Assembly: GCA_030597245.1 (NCBI GenBank) | Contig: JAUVSF010000002.1 | Location: forward strand, 1 to 35,478 | DNA length: 35,478 bases | DNA from: Acidobacteriota bacterium | Lineage (GTDB): Bacteria; Acidobacteriota; UBA6911; RPQK01; JAPXNP01 | Direction: 5' to 3' | In this document: positions 8,533-16,006 of the stretch, one piece after another | Layout: each line of letters opens with the position of its first letter | Numbering within the stretch: position 1 is the first letter of the stretch | Translations under genes and position numbers: made by a program | Notes under the pieces: model-generated | Database searches by the model: none | Seen by the model: the letters and a program-made list of their open reading frames with translations, nothing else | What the model was told of the DNA's origin: nothing

Positions 8533-8820
8533 TTGTCAAGGGGGCGAATTGCATTTCTGCGGCAAAGGGATTCGTTTTCGGTTCTGCTTTCACAGATTCG
8601 GAGATATATTCCCTACAGGCGATTTCGAATACTGTTGAACCTTCAGTTGGCTGGAGACAGATGGTTCGTTCGTCGGTACCTTCGGCCTGATTTCGAGATC
8701 ATCTGGGTTCAGGAGATGGAAAACTGGATCGACATCGCTTTCGATGCTCTCGAAGAGGGACGGAACATGATGCCGACTTTAAAGCGAATCGTTCACCTGT
8801 ACGGGCATCTTTTCAGATAA
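8533..8820 (+). CDS. Small hypothetical ORF, doubtful
   Basis: A 95-codon ORF starting with TTG at 8533, with a purine-rich stretch (agaaggggg) about 9 bases upstream. The product is rich in Arg, Leu and aromatic residues (for example RWFVRRYLRPDFEIIW). It has no signal peptide, no clear transmembrane segment and no motif I recognise. Its TAA stop is followed immediately by a heptamer array. It is the only plausible gene in 8444-9119. It may be a genuine small protein, or a chance ORF in the upstream region of the divergent sigma gene. Confidence 0.3.
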   Translation: MSRGRIAFLRQRDSFSVLLSQIRRYIPYRRFRILLNLQLAGDRWFVRRYLRPDFEIIWVQEMENWIDIAFDALEEGRNMMPTLKRIVHLYGHLFR

Positions 8821-8862
8821 CTCCCAATTCCCAACTCCCAACTCCCAATTCTCAATTCTCAG
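8821..8862. repeat. Degenerate heptamer array A, 6 units, consensus YTCYCAA
   Basis: Six consecutive 7-mers of the type ctcccaa, ttcccaa and ttctcaa begin directly after the TAA of the small upstream ORF. Variation is confined to C/T at units' first and fourth positions plus the last base. This is the left member of a composite region (8821-9115) that also holds a nonamer array and a second heptamer array of different sequence. Confidence 0.93.
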
Positions 8863-8977
8863 TTCGTCGTTCGCACTTCGATAAGCTCCCAGGGTCTTGA
8901 GGCTTGAAACCTGGCTGTTCTGTCGAATGGCCGGAGCTGAGTTGTCCTCTCTTTGGTCAAAACCCGAGAATTCAAAC

Positions 8978-9053
8978 CACCAGGACACCAAGAGCACCAA
9001 GGAAACACGGTTTTTGATATGAATCCCTTAGCAGCCTTTGCGAGCTTTGCGTG
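8978..9053. repeat. Nonamer repeats, CACCAAGRN and CTTTGCGWG
   Basis: Between 8978 and 9010 there are about three units of a 9-mer (caccagga with one base missing, caccaagag, caccaagga, then a decayed aacacgg). At 9036-9053 a second 9-mer, CTTTGCGAG then CTTTGCGTG, occurs twice. A nonamer on the other strand with nearly the same core (cttggtgac) is found at 21769-21795, again flanked by heptamer arrays. No gene is visible here. Confidence 0.8.
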
Positions 9054-9080
9054 AACCGTATTCCCCGCGTTTGTTTCCCC

Positions 9081-9115
9081 AATCGAAAATCGTCAATCGT
9101 CAATCGAAAATCCCA
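9081..9115. repeat. Degenerate heptamer array B, 5 units, consensus AATCGWM
   Basis: Five 7-mers in a row: aatcgaa, aatcgtc, aatcgtc, aatcgaa, aatccca. The array ends 4 bases before the stop codon of the leftward outer-membrane protein gene, so it sits at that gene's 3' end. Its consensus is unrelated to array A 220 bases away although the period is the same. Confidence 0.93.
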
Positions 9116-9119
9116 GTCC

Positions 9120-9704
9120 CTACTTCCAGGAAACTGTGAGACCGCTGAGAAACCGTACACCATAGCTGTTACTTGAGCCCAGGTTATGAGACTTCACTTC
9201 GTTGATCCAGTTCAGGTGTGGAATCAGCTTCGTACGAATCCCTCCCCCGACCGTCCACACCCCATTTCGAGTGCTCTCTTTCCCCTGTTCCTCAAATCCT
9301 GGATAGCCATTCGGGTTGATGACCTGTCGGTTGTCCCAATGGGACCCTCCTCCGCCTTCCACAAATAAGCTGACGCGTTTGCGCCGAAGGAAATGAATCT
9401 GGAGGGTCACATCAACATATTGACGGTTACGGTCTTCCTCGCCTAGAAGGAAGGAATCTCTGGAGAAGGTGAAATCGTCACGGGGAAGGTAGGCCCACTC
9501 GCAGGAGACTGTCAGAAACTCAGTCGGCCACACATTGAGCCAAACTCCAAATTCAGGTCCAGTCTCCGTCCCCAGAACCGTCTCGTCGCCGATCACAGCC
9601 AATCCGATATGACCTCCGCCCTCCAGGTCGATGCCGTGAACCGAACCTCCTAGAGCCAGGAACAGACTTGCTGTTGCGAGTAGAAGCACTCGTGTCGAAT
9701 TCAT
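9120..9704 (-). CDS. Outer-membrane beta-barrel protein
   Basis: A 194-residue exported protein. The signal peptide runs from MNSTRVLLLATASLFLALGG to about SVHG. The mature part alternates polar and hydrophobic residues in strands typical of a small barrel (EFGVWLNVWPTEFLTVSCEW, YVDVTLQIHFL, VWTVGGGIRTKL) and ends in a strand LTVSWK. I chose the ATG at 9704, which starts the signal peptide cleanly; another in-frame start lies 6 codons upstream. It resembles opacity/OmpW-like barrels in size, but the exact family is not recognised. It is divergent from coaD, with 89 bases between start codons. Confidence 0.75.
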   Translation of the reverse strand: MNSTRVLLLATASLFLALGGSVHGIDLEGGGHIGLAVIGDETVLGTETGPEFGVWLNVWPTEFLTVSCEWAYLPRDDFTFSRDSFLLGEEDRNRQYVDVTLQIHFLRRKRVSLFVEGGGGSHWDNRQVINPNGYPGFEEQGKESTRNGVWTVGGGIRTKLIPHLNWINEVKSHNLGSSNSYGVRFLSGLTVSWK

Positions 9705-9754
9705 CAGCGAGAAGTCTACCACGGGGCGTTATCCGGATTGGATCTCATCCCAAA

Positions 9755-9784
9755 TTGCTTTGTGTCTGCGCTGCGTACGATAAT
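9755..9784 (+). promoter_or_regulatory. Candidate coaD promoter, near-leaderless
   Basis: TTGCTT at 9755-9760 and GATAAT at 9779-9784 are separated by 18 bases. The -10 box matches the sigma-70 consensus at 5 of 6 positions and the -35 at 3 of 6. Transcription would start about 3 bases before the coaD ATG at 9794, which also lacks a Shine-Dalgarno sequence. This is suggestive but weak. Confidence 0.35.
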
Positions 9785-9793
9785 TGTGTCTCA

Positions 9794-10306
9794 ATGACAC
9801 AACAGATTAGTGCTATTTACCCAGGCTCCTTTGATCCGGTGACAAACGGGCATCTCGATATTATTGACAGGGGAAGGTCGATCTTTGACCGAGTGATAGT
9901 CGCCGTGTCGGTCAATCAGGACAAAAGCCCCATGTTTACGACCGAGGAGCGGATAGAGATGCTCCGCGATGTCACGAGGCAATGGGATAATGTTGAAATT
10001 GACCAGTTTGACGGACTCCTGGTGGGTTATGCGGCCTCAAGGGATGCTAGTGTAATCTTGAGAGGGATTCGTGCGGTTACTGATTTCGATTATGAGTTTC
10101 AGATGGCTCTCATGAACCGGCGCCTGGCAGGTGCAATTGAAACTGTCTTTTTGGTGCCGGCGGAGGCCTATGAATACTTGAGTTCTTCTCTTGTGAAGGA
10201 AGTGGCCTCGTTGGGAGGGTCAGTCAGCGGGCTGTTGCCTCCGCTCGTGGAGGAACTGCTTAGCGCGAAGCTCAAAGCTTTGAAAGATACGGACAGGGAA
10301 CTCTAA
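9794..10306 (+). CDS. coaD: Phosphopantetheine adenylyltransferase CoaD
   Basis: Transfers AMP from ATP to 4'-phosphopantetheine, the penultimate step of coenzyme A synthesis, in the cytoplasm. The 170-residue protein has the nucleotidyltransferase motif GSFDPVTNGH (Thr17, His20), the ILRGIRAVTDFDYEFQMA block and the C-terminal SSSLVKEVASLGGSV motif that binds phosphates. The length is standard. An open frame extends 42 codons upstream into the divergent barrel gene, but homology begins at the ATG at 9794. The next gene starts on the base after the coaD stop. Confidence 0.97.
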   Translation: MTQQISAIYPGSFDPVTNGHLDIIDRGRSIFDRVIVAVSVNQDKSPMFTTEERIEMLRDVTRQWDNVEIDQFDGLLVGYAASRDASVILRGIRAVTDFDYEFQMALMNRRLAGAIETVFLVPAEAYEYLSSSLVKEVASLGGSVSGLLPPLVEELLSAKLKALKDTDREL

Positions 10307-11593
10307 ATGAAGGCCAATTGGAAGCTCCTTTGCTCGTTTGCAGCTGTTGTGGTGATTTGTGGATTGCTGACGCTCTCTTTCATCGACTTCGGGAAGGTTG
10401 ATTCTGGAGATGAGGAGGGTTTTGTCCTCAAGGATGGAGACTTTTTCGGCCCCAAGATTCCCCTTGAGTACCGGGTTGAGAGGGTAGAAGGCCAGTTCCC
10501 ACTCAATTCAACTTTGCAGGACTTCCTGTTCGACCATGGTTTCACTCCGTATGACGTTCACCAACTAATTCAGGGCACCCGGGACGTGCATGATCTCAAC
10601 CGGGTGGATGCAGGTCACCGAGTGGTCATCGAGACTTTCGGGGACGGGCGGTTCAGAAAGCTCGAGTATGACGTAGACGATGAGAAGTGTCTGGTTGTAA
10701 CTTCGAGTGGAGACCAGTATTCCGCTGAGATGAGGCGACGGGAACTCCATACTTCTCAGGAGAGAGTGTTCGGCAGGATCACGGAAAGCCTGTGGAACAC
10801 TCTGATTTCCCTTGGTGAGACTCCTGGACTGATTATGGGAATCATCGAGGTGATGCAGTGGGACGTCGATTTTACTGCTATTCAGCCTAACGACTCTTTC
10901 AAGCTCGTGTTTGAGAAGAAGTACCACGAAGGTGAGTTTGTGAAGTATGGAGAGATCCAATCTCTTCAGTTTCACCACGGCGGAAAGGACTTCTTTGCGT
11001 TCCTTTTTGAGGATCCGGTCACAGGGAAGAAGAAGTATTACGATTACGATGGGAAGGGTGTCAAGAAGGCGTTCCTGAAAGTTCCCTTCAAGTTTGATTA
11101 TCGAATTTCTTCAGGCTTTTCTCATTCGAGGTTCCATCCGGTAGTAAAGAAGCGGATGCCGCATTATGGGGTTGACTACGCGGCTCCTTACGGCACACCT
11201 GTACTAGCCTCTGCCAGTGGGCGAGTTGTCTTCGCCGGCTGGAAAGGAGCGAACGGGAAACTCGTCAAGATTCGGCACCCGAACAGGTACGTTACGTACT
11301 ACCTTCATCTTTCTAAGATTCTGGTCAAAGCGGGACAGAGTGTTGCCCAGGGCCAGGTGCTCGGACGAGTTGGCGCTACCGGGAGGACCACGGGACCACA
11401 TCTTGATTATCGGATTCAGGAAAGGAGTGGGCGCTTTATCAACCCTAAGAAGTATGTCTCCTTACCCTCCGATACGGGTGTTTCGAAGAAGCATATGGAT
11501 GAATTCATTGCGGTTCGTGACGCCTACCTTCGACAGCTGGATCAGATCCCGGAACAAGAACGAAGGTTTGGGAACCCTTCAGTTGCTGGCTGA
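10307..11593 (+). CDS. M23 family (LytM-type) peptidoglycan endopeptidase
   Basis: A 428-residue envelope protein. Residues 6-26 form a membrane anchor or signal. A LysM/OapA-like N-terminal domain (about 60-115, LQDFLFDHGFTPYDVHQLI) resembles that of MepM-type hydrolases, then a linker domain follows. The C-terminal zinc peptidase domain has His286 and Asp290 (HYGVDYAAPYGTPV), His334 (YLHLSK) and His365 in GPHLDYR. The usual HLH is HLD here: the second metal-ligand His is Asp367. HLD forms also occur in some other M23 groups, so it may still be active. It would cleave peptidoglycan cross-links during growth. The ATG directly abuts the coaD stop, so the genes are cotranscribed. Confidence 0.9.
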   Translation: MKANWKLLCSFAAVVVICGLLTLSFIDFGKVDSGDEEGFVLKDGDFFGPKIPLEYRVERVEGQFPLNSTLQDFLFDHGFTPYDVHQLIQGTRDVHDLNRVDAGHRVVIETFGDGRFRKLEYDVDDEKCLVVTSSGDQYSAEMRRRELHTSQERVFGRITESLWNTLISLGETPGLIMGIIEVMQWDVDFTAIQPNDSFKLVFEKKYHEGEFVKYGEIQSLQFHHGGKDFFAFLFEDPVTGKKKYYDYDGKGVKKAFLKVPFKFDYRISSGFSHSRFHPVVKKRMPHYGVDYAAPYGTPVLASASGRVVFAGWKGANGKLVKIRHPNRYVTYYLHLSKILVKAGQSVAQGQVLGRVGATGRTTGPHLDYRIQERSGRFINPKKYVSLPSDTGVSKKHMDEFIAVRDAYLRQLDQIPEQERRFGNPSVAG

Positions 11594-11743
11594 ACCTCAC
11601 TTTTCGATCCGAAACAATGATCGGGTTGTTTTGGTACGGCAATTGCTTAATCGATTCTCGGCTACTGGGTGGAGCTCCGGTTTCTCTAAACTGAATAGTC
11701 GGGGTTCGTACAGAGATCTAGTGTTTATTGGGTAGAAGAAAAC

Positions 11744-12607
11744 ATGTCGAGAAGTGCCTTACTTTTATATAACCCGAAAGCGGGTCGAGCAGCCCTGGGA
11801 GAAAAAGGGCTTGAAATGATTGTTGCGCGGTTGCGGGAGTGGGAGATTGATGCCGAGGTTCAACACTCGAGCAATGGCCAGAAGCGTAGGCTGAATCTAG
11901 CCGAGAAAGACCTCTTGATCGTTTGTGGTGGGGACGGCACCATCCACGACGCTTTACAGGATGCGATCGAGGCCGCTGTGCCGGTGGCGATCATTCCGGT
12001 TGGAACAGCCAACGTTCTGGCTCGAGAGTTATCGATTCCAAGAGATCCCTTGGCAGCCCTGCAAGTCTTGCGAACTGGAAGGACGAGGAAGCTTCATCTG
12101 GGTAAGGCTGACGACAAGTATTTCCACCTGATGGCAGGCGTGGGCCTCGATGGTTATCTCCTGCGTCAGGTCGGTCCATCGCTGAAGCGTTTCCTGGGAG
12201 TGGGAGCCTTCTGGCTCACAGGCTTTTTTCGATTTTGGAGCTACTCACTGCCCGTCTTCCAAGTCAAGATTGGCGAAGAACTGCACACTGCTACCTTTGC
12301 CGTGGTTTCGAATTCTCGTTTTTATGGCGGCCATCTGCGTGTCACTCCGCACGCGAACGTGTTCGACGATACGCTGGATGTGTGTCTGTTCAGTGCTAGA
12401 AGCCATTTCCGTTACCTGATGTACCTGTGGGGCAGTCTCCGGGGTAAACATCTGAATTACCCTGATGTCGTTTATCGAAAGACCCGAAAGTTAGAGGTGA
12501 CTGGTGGATCCAGAATAGCTGTGCAGCTGGATGGTGAGTTGGCAGGCACTCTCCCGCGGCATTTCGAAATGGCGGGCGAAACTCTGGAGGTGTTCGTGCC
12601 TGGCTAA
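11744..12607 (+). CDS. Diacylglycerol/lipid kinase family protein (YegS/BmrU type)
   Basis: A 287-residue cytosolic or membrane-associated kinase of the DAGK catalytic superfamily. It shows the opening LLLYNPKAGR, the nucleotide-binding GGDGT at 62-66, and PVGTANVLARELSIP, the signature after it. FYGGHLRVTPHANVFDDTLDV in the C-terminal domain is also typical. Members phosphorylate diacylglycerol, ceramide or other lipids; the substrate cannot be told from sequence. It lies 150 bases after the M23 gene, and I see nothing else in that gap. The purine-rich stretch agaagaaaa precedes the ATG. Its 3' side faces a convergent gene across heptamer array C. Confidence 0.92.
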   Translation: MSRSALLLYNPKAGRAALGEKGLEMIVARLREWEIDAEVQHSSNGQKRRLNLAEKDLLIVCGGDGTIHDALQDAIEAAVPVAIIPVGTANVLARELSIPRDPLAALQVLRTGRTRKLHLGKADDKYFHLMAGVGLDGYLLRQVGPSLKRFLGVGAFWLTGFFRFWSYSLPVFQVKIGEELHTATFAVVSNSRFYGGHLRVTPHANVFDDTLDVCLFSARSHFRYLMYLWGSLRGKHLNYPDVVYRKTRKLEVTGGSRIAVQLDGELAGTLPRHFEMAGETLEVFVPG

Positions 12608-12657
12608 CCCTCTGAACTATCCCTTCGAGCATCGAACCGATCTGCGTAAACACCTTT

Positions 12658-12700
12658 CAAGACTCAAGACCCAAGACTCAAGACTCGAGACCCCGAGACC
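12658..12700. repeat. Degenerate heptamer array C, consensus CAAGACY
   Basis: Five to six 7-mers (caagact, caagacc, caagact, caagact, cgagacc, then ccgagacc after a one-base insertion). The array occupies the gap between the convergent lipid-kinase and exported-protein genes and ends 6 bases before the stop codon of the latter. It has the same period as the other arrays in this window but its own consensus. Confidence 0.92.
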
Positions 12701-12706
12701 TGTTCT

Positions 12707-13264
12707 TCAGTAACGCTTGCGACGCGCTTCTCGCTTTCCCATGAGTTCAATCTTGAGCACTGCATAGTCCTGGTGAAGGTCAGGGCTTTCAAAATTGACC
12801 TGGTTTATCCTCTGGGCAAGTGCTTCAAATGCGAGACAGTCGATTCGTTCGAGGGTGAATCGGTTGTTTCCCAAGTCGATCGATACCTCTTTCAGTTCGC
12901 TATAGCCTTCGAAGTCTCCTTTCAAGTCCAAGCCTATGAAACTCTCCCCGTGGACCTTCAGGTATTGGACGACATAAGGTTCTCCGGGAACTCCTGTGTC
13001 GATTGAGAACTTCTCTACCTCGGCTTCCCGCCGCCGGCTCTTGACGAGGTGAATCTGCTCCGGGCGCAGATCCCACTCGCCGTCACTGAATGTGATGATG
13101 TTTAGTATAGGGGTAGGGTTTCCCCCGGCACCTTTAATCATTTCCAGGGTCCAGATGAAGTCGTAGTCGATGAAAACGTGGCAGGCCGAAAGTTCCGGCG
13201 GAGGCAACTGGGTTGCCCACAGGGGGTTGTTGAGTAGTAGGACCAGAAAGAGGTTTTTCTTCAT
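12707..13264 (-). CDS. Exported protein of unknown function, coupled to pyrF
   Basis: A 185-residue protein with a short signal peptide (MKKNLFLVLLLNNPLWATQ). Its mature part contains FIDYDFIWTLEMIKGAGGNP and strands such as VQYLKVHGESFIGLDLKGDF. It ends in a basic tail (GKREARRKRY). I recognise no family. The ATG overlaps the stop codon of pyrF in ATGA, so it is probably translated by re-initiation after pyrF, an odd place for an exported protein. It may simply ride on the pyrimidine operon. Its stop adjoins heptamer array C. Confidence 0.7.
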   Translation of the reverse strand: MKKNLFLVLLLNNPLWATQLPPPELSACHVFIDYDFIWTLEMIKGAGGNPTPILNIITFSDGEWDLRPEQIHLVKSRRREAEVEKFSIDTGVPGEPYVVQYLKVHGESFIGLDLKGDFEGYSELKEVSIDLGNNRFTLERIDCLAFEALAQRINQVNFESPDLHQDYAVLKIELMGKREARRKRY

Positions 13265-13998
13265 TTTGGAAATTCGGCTGTTCCGATCTCGTTCAGGATG
13301 ACCTCAGCGGCCTCGACTGGATCCGGGGTTCCCGTTATTGGGCGCCCCACAACGAGATAACTTGCGCCCGCAGCGATTGCCTCGGCAGGCCCTTTCACCC
13401 TGGCCTGGTCGTCGGTATTACTGCCGGATGGACGGATTCCAGGGGTAACGAAGAATAGGCGCTTGAACTTCTCTTCTCCCAGGCGTCCCAGTTCGAGCGG
13501 AGAACAAACAATTCCGTCAATACCTGTTTTCTCTGCCAGGCGGGCGAGGCTGACCACAAGATTCTCGACCGTACACCCGAATCCGAGTTGATTGATGTCG
13601 AGCTGGCTGAGGCTGGTTAGCACTGTTACACCCAACAGATAAGGACCTGCTTTGCTGGTTGACTGTGTCCATTCGTCGACGGTTTCTTTTGCCCCGCGCA
13701 GCATATTTGGACCACCAGAAGAGTGCAGCGTCAGCATGTGCACTCCAAGTTTGCAGGCTTCAAGAACAGCTTTCGAGACCGTGTTAGGAATGTCGTGCAG
13801 TTTGAGATCCAGGAAGACCCTGCAATCTTCGGCTTGGATTTTTTCAACGATCCGGGGGCCTGTCGCAGTGTAGAGCTGGAGCCCCACCTTGAACACACCG
13901 ACGTGGTTGCGCAAAGTCTGCACCAGTTCCAGCGCTTCGTCTGCAGTAGGAACATCGAGGGCTACGATTAAGCGTTGGCGCGGGTCAATTGGGTTCAT
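13261..13998 (-). CDS. pyrF: Orotidine 5'-phosphate decarboxylase
   Basis: Decarboxylates OMP to UMP, the last step of de novo pyrimidine synthesis. The 245-residue TIM-barrel protein has RLIVALDVPTADEAL at the start, the catalytic DLKLHD (Asp64, Lys66, Asp69), and the phosphate-binding end FVTPGIRPSG and YLVVGRPITG. The start at 13998 is fixed by GGAGGA 7 bases upstream; a longer open frame reaching 14091 lacks homology in its first 31 codons. It lies 105 bases after pyrD in the leftward arm of the pyrimidine cluster and overlaps the next gene by 4 bases. Confidence 0.97.
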   Translation of the reverse strand: MNPIDPRQRLIVALDVPTADEALELVQTLRNHVGVFKVGLQLYTATGPRIVEKIQAEDCRVFLDLKLHDIPNTVSKAVLEACKLGVHMLTLHSSGGPNMLRGAKETVDEWTQSTSKAGPYLLGVTVLTSLSQLDINQLGFGCTVENLVVSLARLAEKTGIDGIVCSPLELGRLGEEKFKRLFFVTPGIRPSGSNTDDQARVKGPAEAIAAGASYLVVGRPITGTPDPVEAAEVILNEIGTAEFPK

Positions 13999-14103
13999 TT
14001 GATTCCTCCGCTCGGGTCTGCCCTGCCTTTTGTGCTCGTTGTCTGAAGCATGGCCTGCAGTTGAAATGCACTGCACGAATGATTGGGTCAACCTCCGGTT
14101 TGC

Positions 14104-15051
14104 TCAGTAGTATACGAAATCGCCCTCTTCGATGGGCCGAAACGATCCAATAATATCGTCAATATCGGAGACGCCCTCTTTCACACAATGTTCCCTGAGT
14201 CCCTCAACGATTCTTGCCGCGGCTGATGGGTCAACGAAATTTGCCGTGCCGACCTGGACTGCTCTCGCGCCGACAATTAGAAACTCGAGGGCATCTCGTA
14301 CAGTGCTGATGCCGCCGATTCCAATCACTGGGATATCCACAGCTTGAACTGTCTGGTACACCAACCTGACGGCGAGGGGGCGGATCGCGGGCCCCGATAG
14401 GCCGCCGGTCGTGTTGGACAGCATGGGACGCTTCTTGTGTACATCTACAACCATTCCTACAAAGGTGTTCACGAGTGTAATAGCGTCGGCACCGGCCTGT
14501 TCACAAGCCCGGGCGAACACGGTAATGTCGGTGACGTTCGGAGACAGTTTGACCCACACCGGCTTCTCGCTCACCGAAGAAACCGCTTGGACGACTCGGT
14601 GAGTCATCTCGGGATCGTGGCCAAACTGTACACCGCCTTCTTTGATATTGGGACAGGAGATGTTCAGTTCGTAGGCCGCCACCTTTGGGTGGGGGTTAAG
14701 TTTCTCGGTGAGAGCTACAAACTCTTCAATGGTTTTTCCGAAGATATTAGCGATTACGAGACAGTCGAAACCCTCGAGCAAGGGAAGTTTCTCTGCAATG
14801 AAACAGTCAACTCCGACGTTCTCGAGGCCAATGGCGTTCAACATCCCCGAAGGTGTTTCCGCAATCCGTCCCGGAGCATTTCCTTTCATGGGATGCAAAG
14901 AGAGGCCTTTGGTACAGAAACCACCGAGTTCGGATATGTCAAAGAAGTCGGCGAATTCCAAACCATACCCAAAGGTGCCCGAGGCCGTAAGAACGGGGTT
15001 CTTGAAACGGAGTCCCGATATCTCGACAGACAAATCCACTTCAGGAAGCAT
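14104..15051 (-). CDS. pyrD: Dihydroorotate dehydrogenase, class 1B catalytic subunit
   Basis: Oxidises dihydroorotate to orotate with FMN. The 315-residue protein has NPVLTASGTFGYG, the flavin-binding CTKGLSLHPMKGN (Lys48), the active-site base Cys133 in ELNISCPNIKEGG, and the phosphate-binding GIGGISTVRDALEF. Cys (rather than Ser) at the active site and the adjacent pyrK identify the class 1B enzyme, a heterotetramer that passes electrons through PyrK to NAD. It starts 5 bases after the pyrK stop. Confidence 0.97.
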   Translation of the reverse strand: MLPEVDLSVEISGLRFKNPVLTASGTFGYGLEFADFFDISELGGFCTKGLSLHPMKGNAPGRIAETPSGMLNAIGLENVGVDCFIAEKLPLLEGFDCLVIANIFGKTIEEFVALTEKLNPHPKVAAYELNISCPNIKEGGVQFGHDPEMTHRVVQAVSSVSEKPVWVKLSPNVTDITVFARACEQAGADAITLVNTFVGMVVDVHKKRPMLSNTTGGLSGPAIRPLAVRLVYQTVQAVDIPVIGIGGISTVRDALEFLIVGARAVQVGTANFVDPSAAARIVEGLREHCVKEGVSDIDDIIGSFRPIEEGDFVYY

Positions 15052-15056
15052 TTGTT

Positions 15057-15872
15057 TTACCTAGCAGAGTCGCTCTCCCATACAAAACTAGCACCGTCGA
15101 ACACCGGACCGTGGGTGCACGCCAAGCGGTATGAATCAAGTGTTTTCACGGCGCACCCTAGACAGACACCGAAGCCGCAAGCCATCTTTGACTCCACCGA
15201 AATCTGGCAGGGTATTTCCTGAGATCTTGCCACGACCGTGACTGCCTCCATCATTGCATTTGGACCACAGGTACAGAGGTTGATGTGCTCCGTCGGGACT
15301 TTACTTGAATATTCCTGGAAGCCCTGTGTTACCAGGCCCTGGTATCCAAGGCTGCCATCTTCGGTGGTAACAAAAACCGGAATTCCAAGCTTCTTGAAGT
15401 CGGCCAGTCCAATTAGATGATCGGCCGACTTGCCCCCATACACGAGGTGCACTTCTTCACCCCAGCGGTACCACTTCTCAGCCAGAAGATACACGGATGC
15501 AATACCAGTCCCCCCAACGACGAGGAGATTGATCTTACCCTTGCCCCGGTTCAAGTCGAAACCGTTTCCCAGAGTGCCCACGAGATCCAGATATTCACCC
15601 GTCCTGACTGAGTTCAATCGCCGCGTTCCCTCGCCCACAATCTTCACCAGAAAAGTCACGATCGAAGGTTGGCCATCTTCGGGGTGGACTGAATAGACAG
15701 CGAGTGCTCTTTTCAGCAGCGGAACAGGAGCCGCGCCGCGATCCGCGACCGCGACCATCACGAATTGACCAGGCAGCACTGATTGGGCTATCTCGGGGGC
15801 CCTGACCGCCAAAATGAAGCTGTCATAAGGGTACTGTCGATTCTCGACTACCGGAACCTTGATGCTGACCAC
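15057..15872 (-). CDS. pyrK: Dihydroorotate dehydrogenase electron-transfer subunit PyrK
   Basis: FAD and [2Fe-2S] subunit that carries electrons from PyrD to NAD+. It shows the FAD/NAD ferredoxin-reductase fold (PGQFVMVAV, KRALAVYSV, LLVVGGTGIASVYLLAE), a CTCGPNAMMEAV motif, and four cluster cysteines in CGFGVCLGCAV and ACTHGP. The frame is open to a TTG at 15929. I prefer the GTG at 15872 because the distance from there to PGQF (37 residues) equals that in Bacillus PyrK. No clear Shine-Dalgarno is visible at either start. It is the first gene of the leftward operon and is divergent from pyrR. Confidence 0.93.
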   Translation of the reverse strand: MVSIKVPVVENRQYPYDSFILAVRAPEIAQSVLPGQFVMVAVADRGAAPVPLLKRALAVYSVHPEDGQPSIVTFLVKIVGEGTRRLNSVRTGEYLDLVGTLGNGFDLNRGKGKINLLVVGGTGIASVYLLAEKWYRWGEEVHLVYGGKSADHLIGLADFKKLGIPVFVTTEDGSLGYQGLVTQGFQEYSSKVPTEHINLCTCGPNAMMEAVTVVARSQEIPCQISVESKMACGFGVCLGCAVKTLDSYRLACTHGPVFDGASFVWESDSAR

Positions 15873-15980
15873 AGCGACAGAATAGCATAGCCCTCGAGGG
15901 TCTGCAGCAGATCTGGATAAGGGGCACAAAGGGCCACATTCGATCGATCATCAAAGCTTTTTTCTTTGGCCATTTTTCGC

Positions 15981-15986
15981 TATTAT
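15981..15986 (+). promoter_or_regulatory. Candidate -10 box for pyrR-pyrB-pyrC
   Basis: TATTAT matches the sigma-70 -10 consensus at 5 of 6 positions, 20 bases before the pyrR ATG. No good -35 is visible; the region 17 bases upstream is a T-run (15958-15963). The divergent gap to pyrK is 134 bases and also holds the self-complementary TCGATCGA at about 15940-15947. The box is tentative. Confidence 0.4.
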
Positions 15987-16006
15987 CCCATGCAGGAATT
16001 CAAAGT

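Noticed and set aside
8821-9115. CRISPR array
   Set aside because: Units are 7 or 9 bases with no spacers, and no cas gene is present anywhere in the window; the same holds for the other arrays.
8779-9163. Minus-strand ORFs over heptamer arrays A and B
   Set aside because: The products contain repeat-derived words (NWELGVGNWEL, DFRLTIDDFRL) and no domain; they arise from arrays without stops.
14437-15222. 261-codon plus-strand open frame
   Set aside because: It runs antisense across the start of pyrD and the end of pyrK, both well supported by family motifs; the product shows no recognisable domain.
15932-15978. Terminator-like arms GGCCA/TGGCC and CAAAG/CTTTG followed by T's in the pyrK-pyrR gap
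   Set aside because: The arms do not stack into one continuous stem, the loop is long, and the position is upstream of the pyrR -10 box rather than in a leader.
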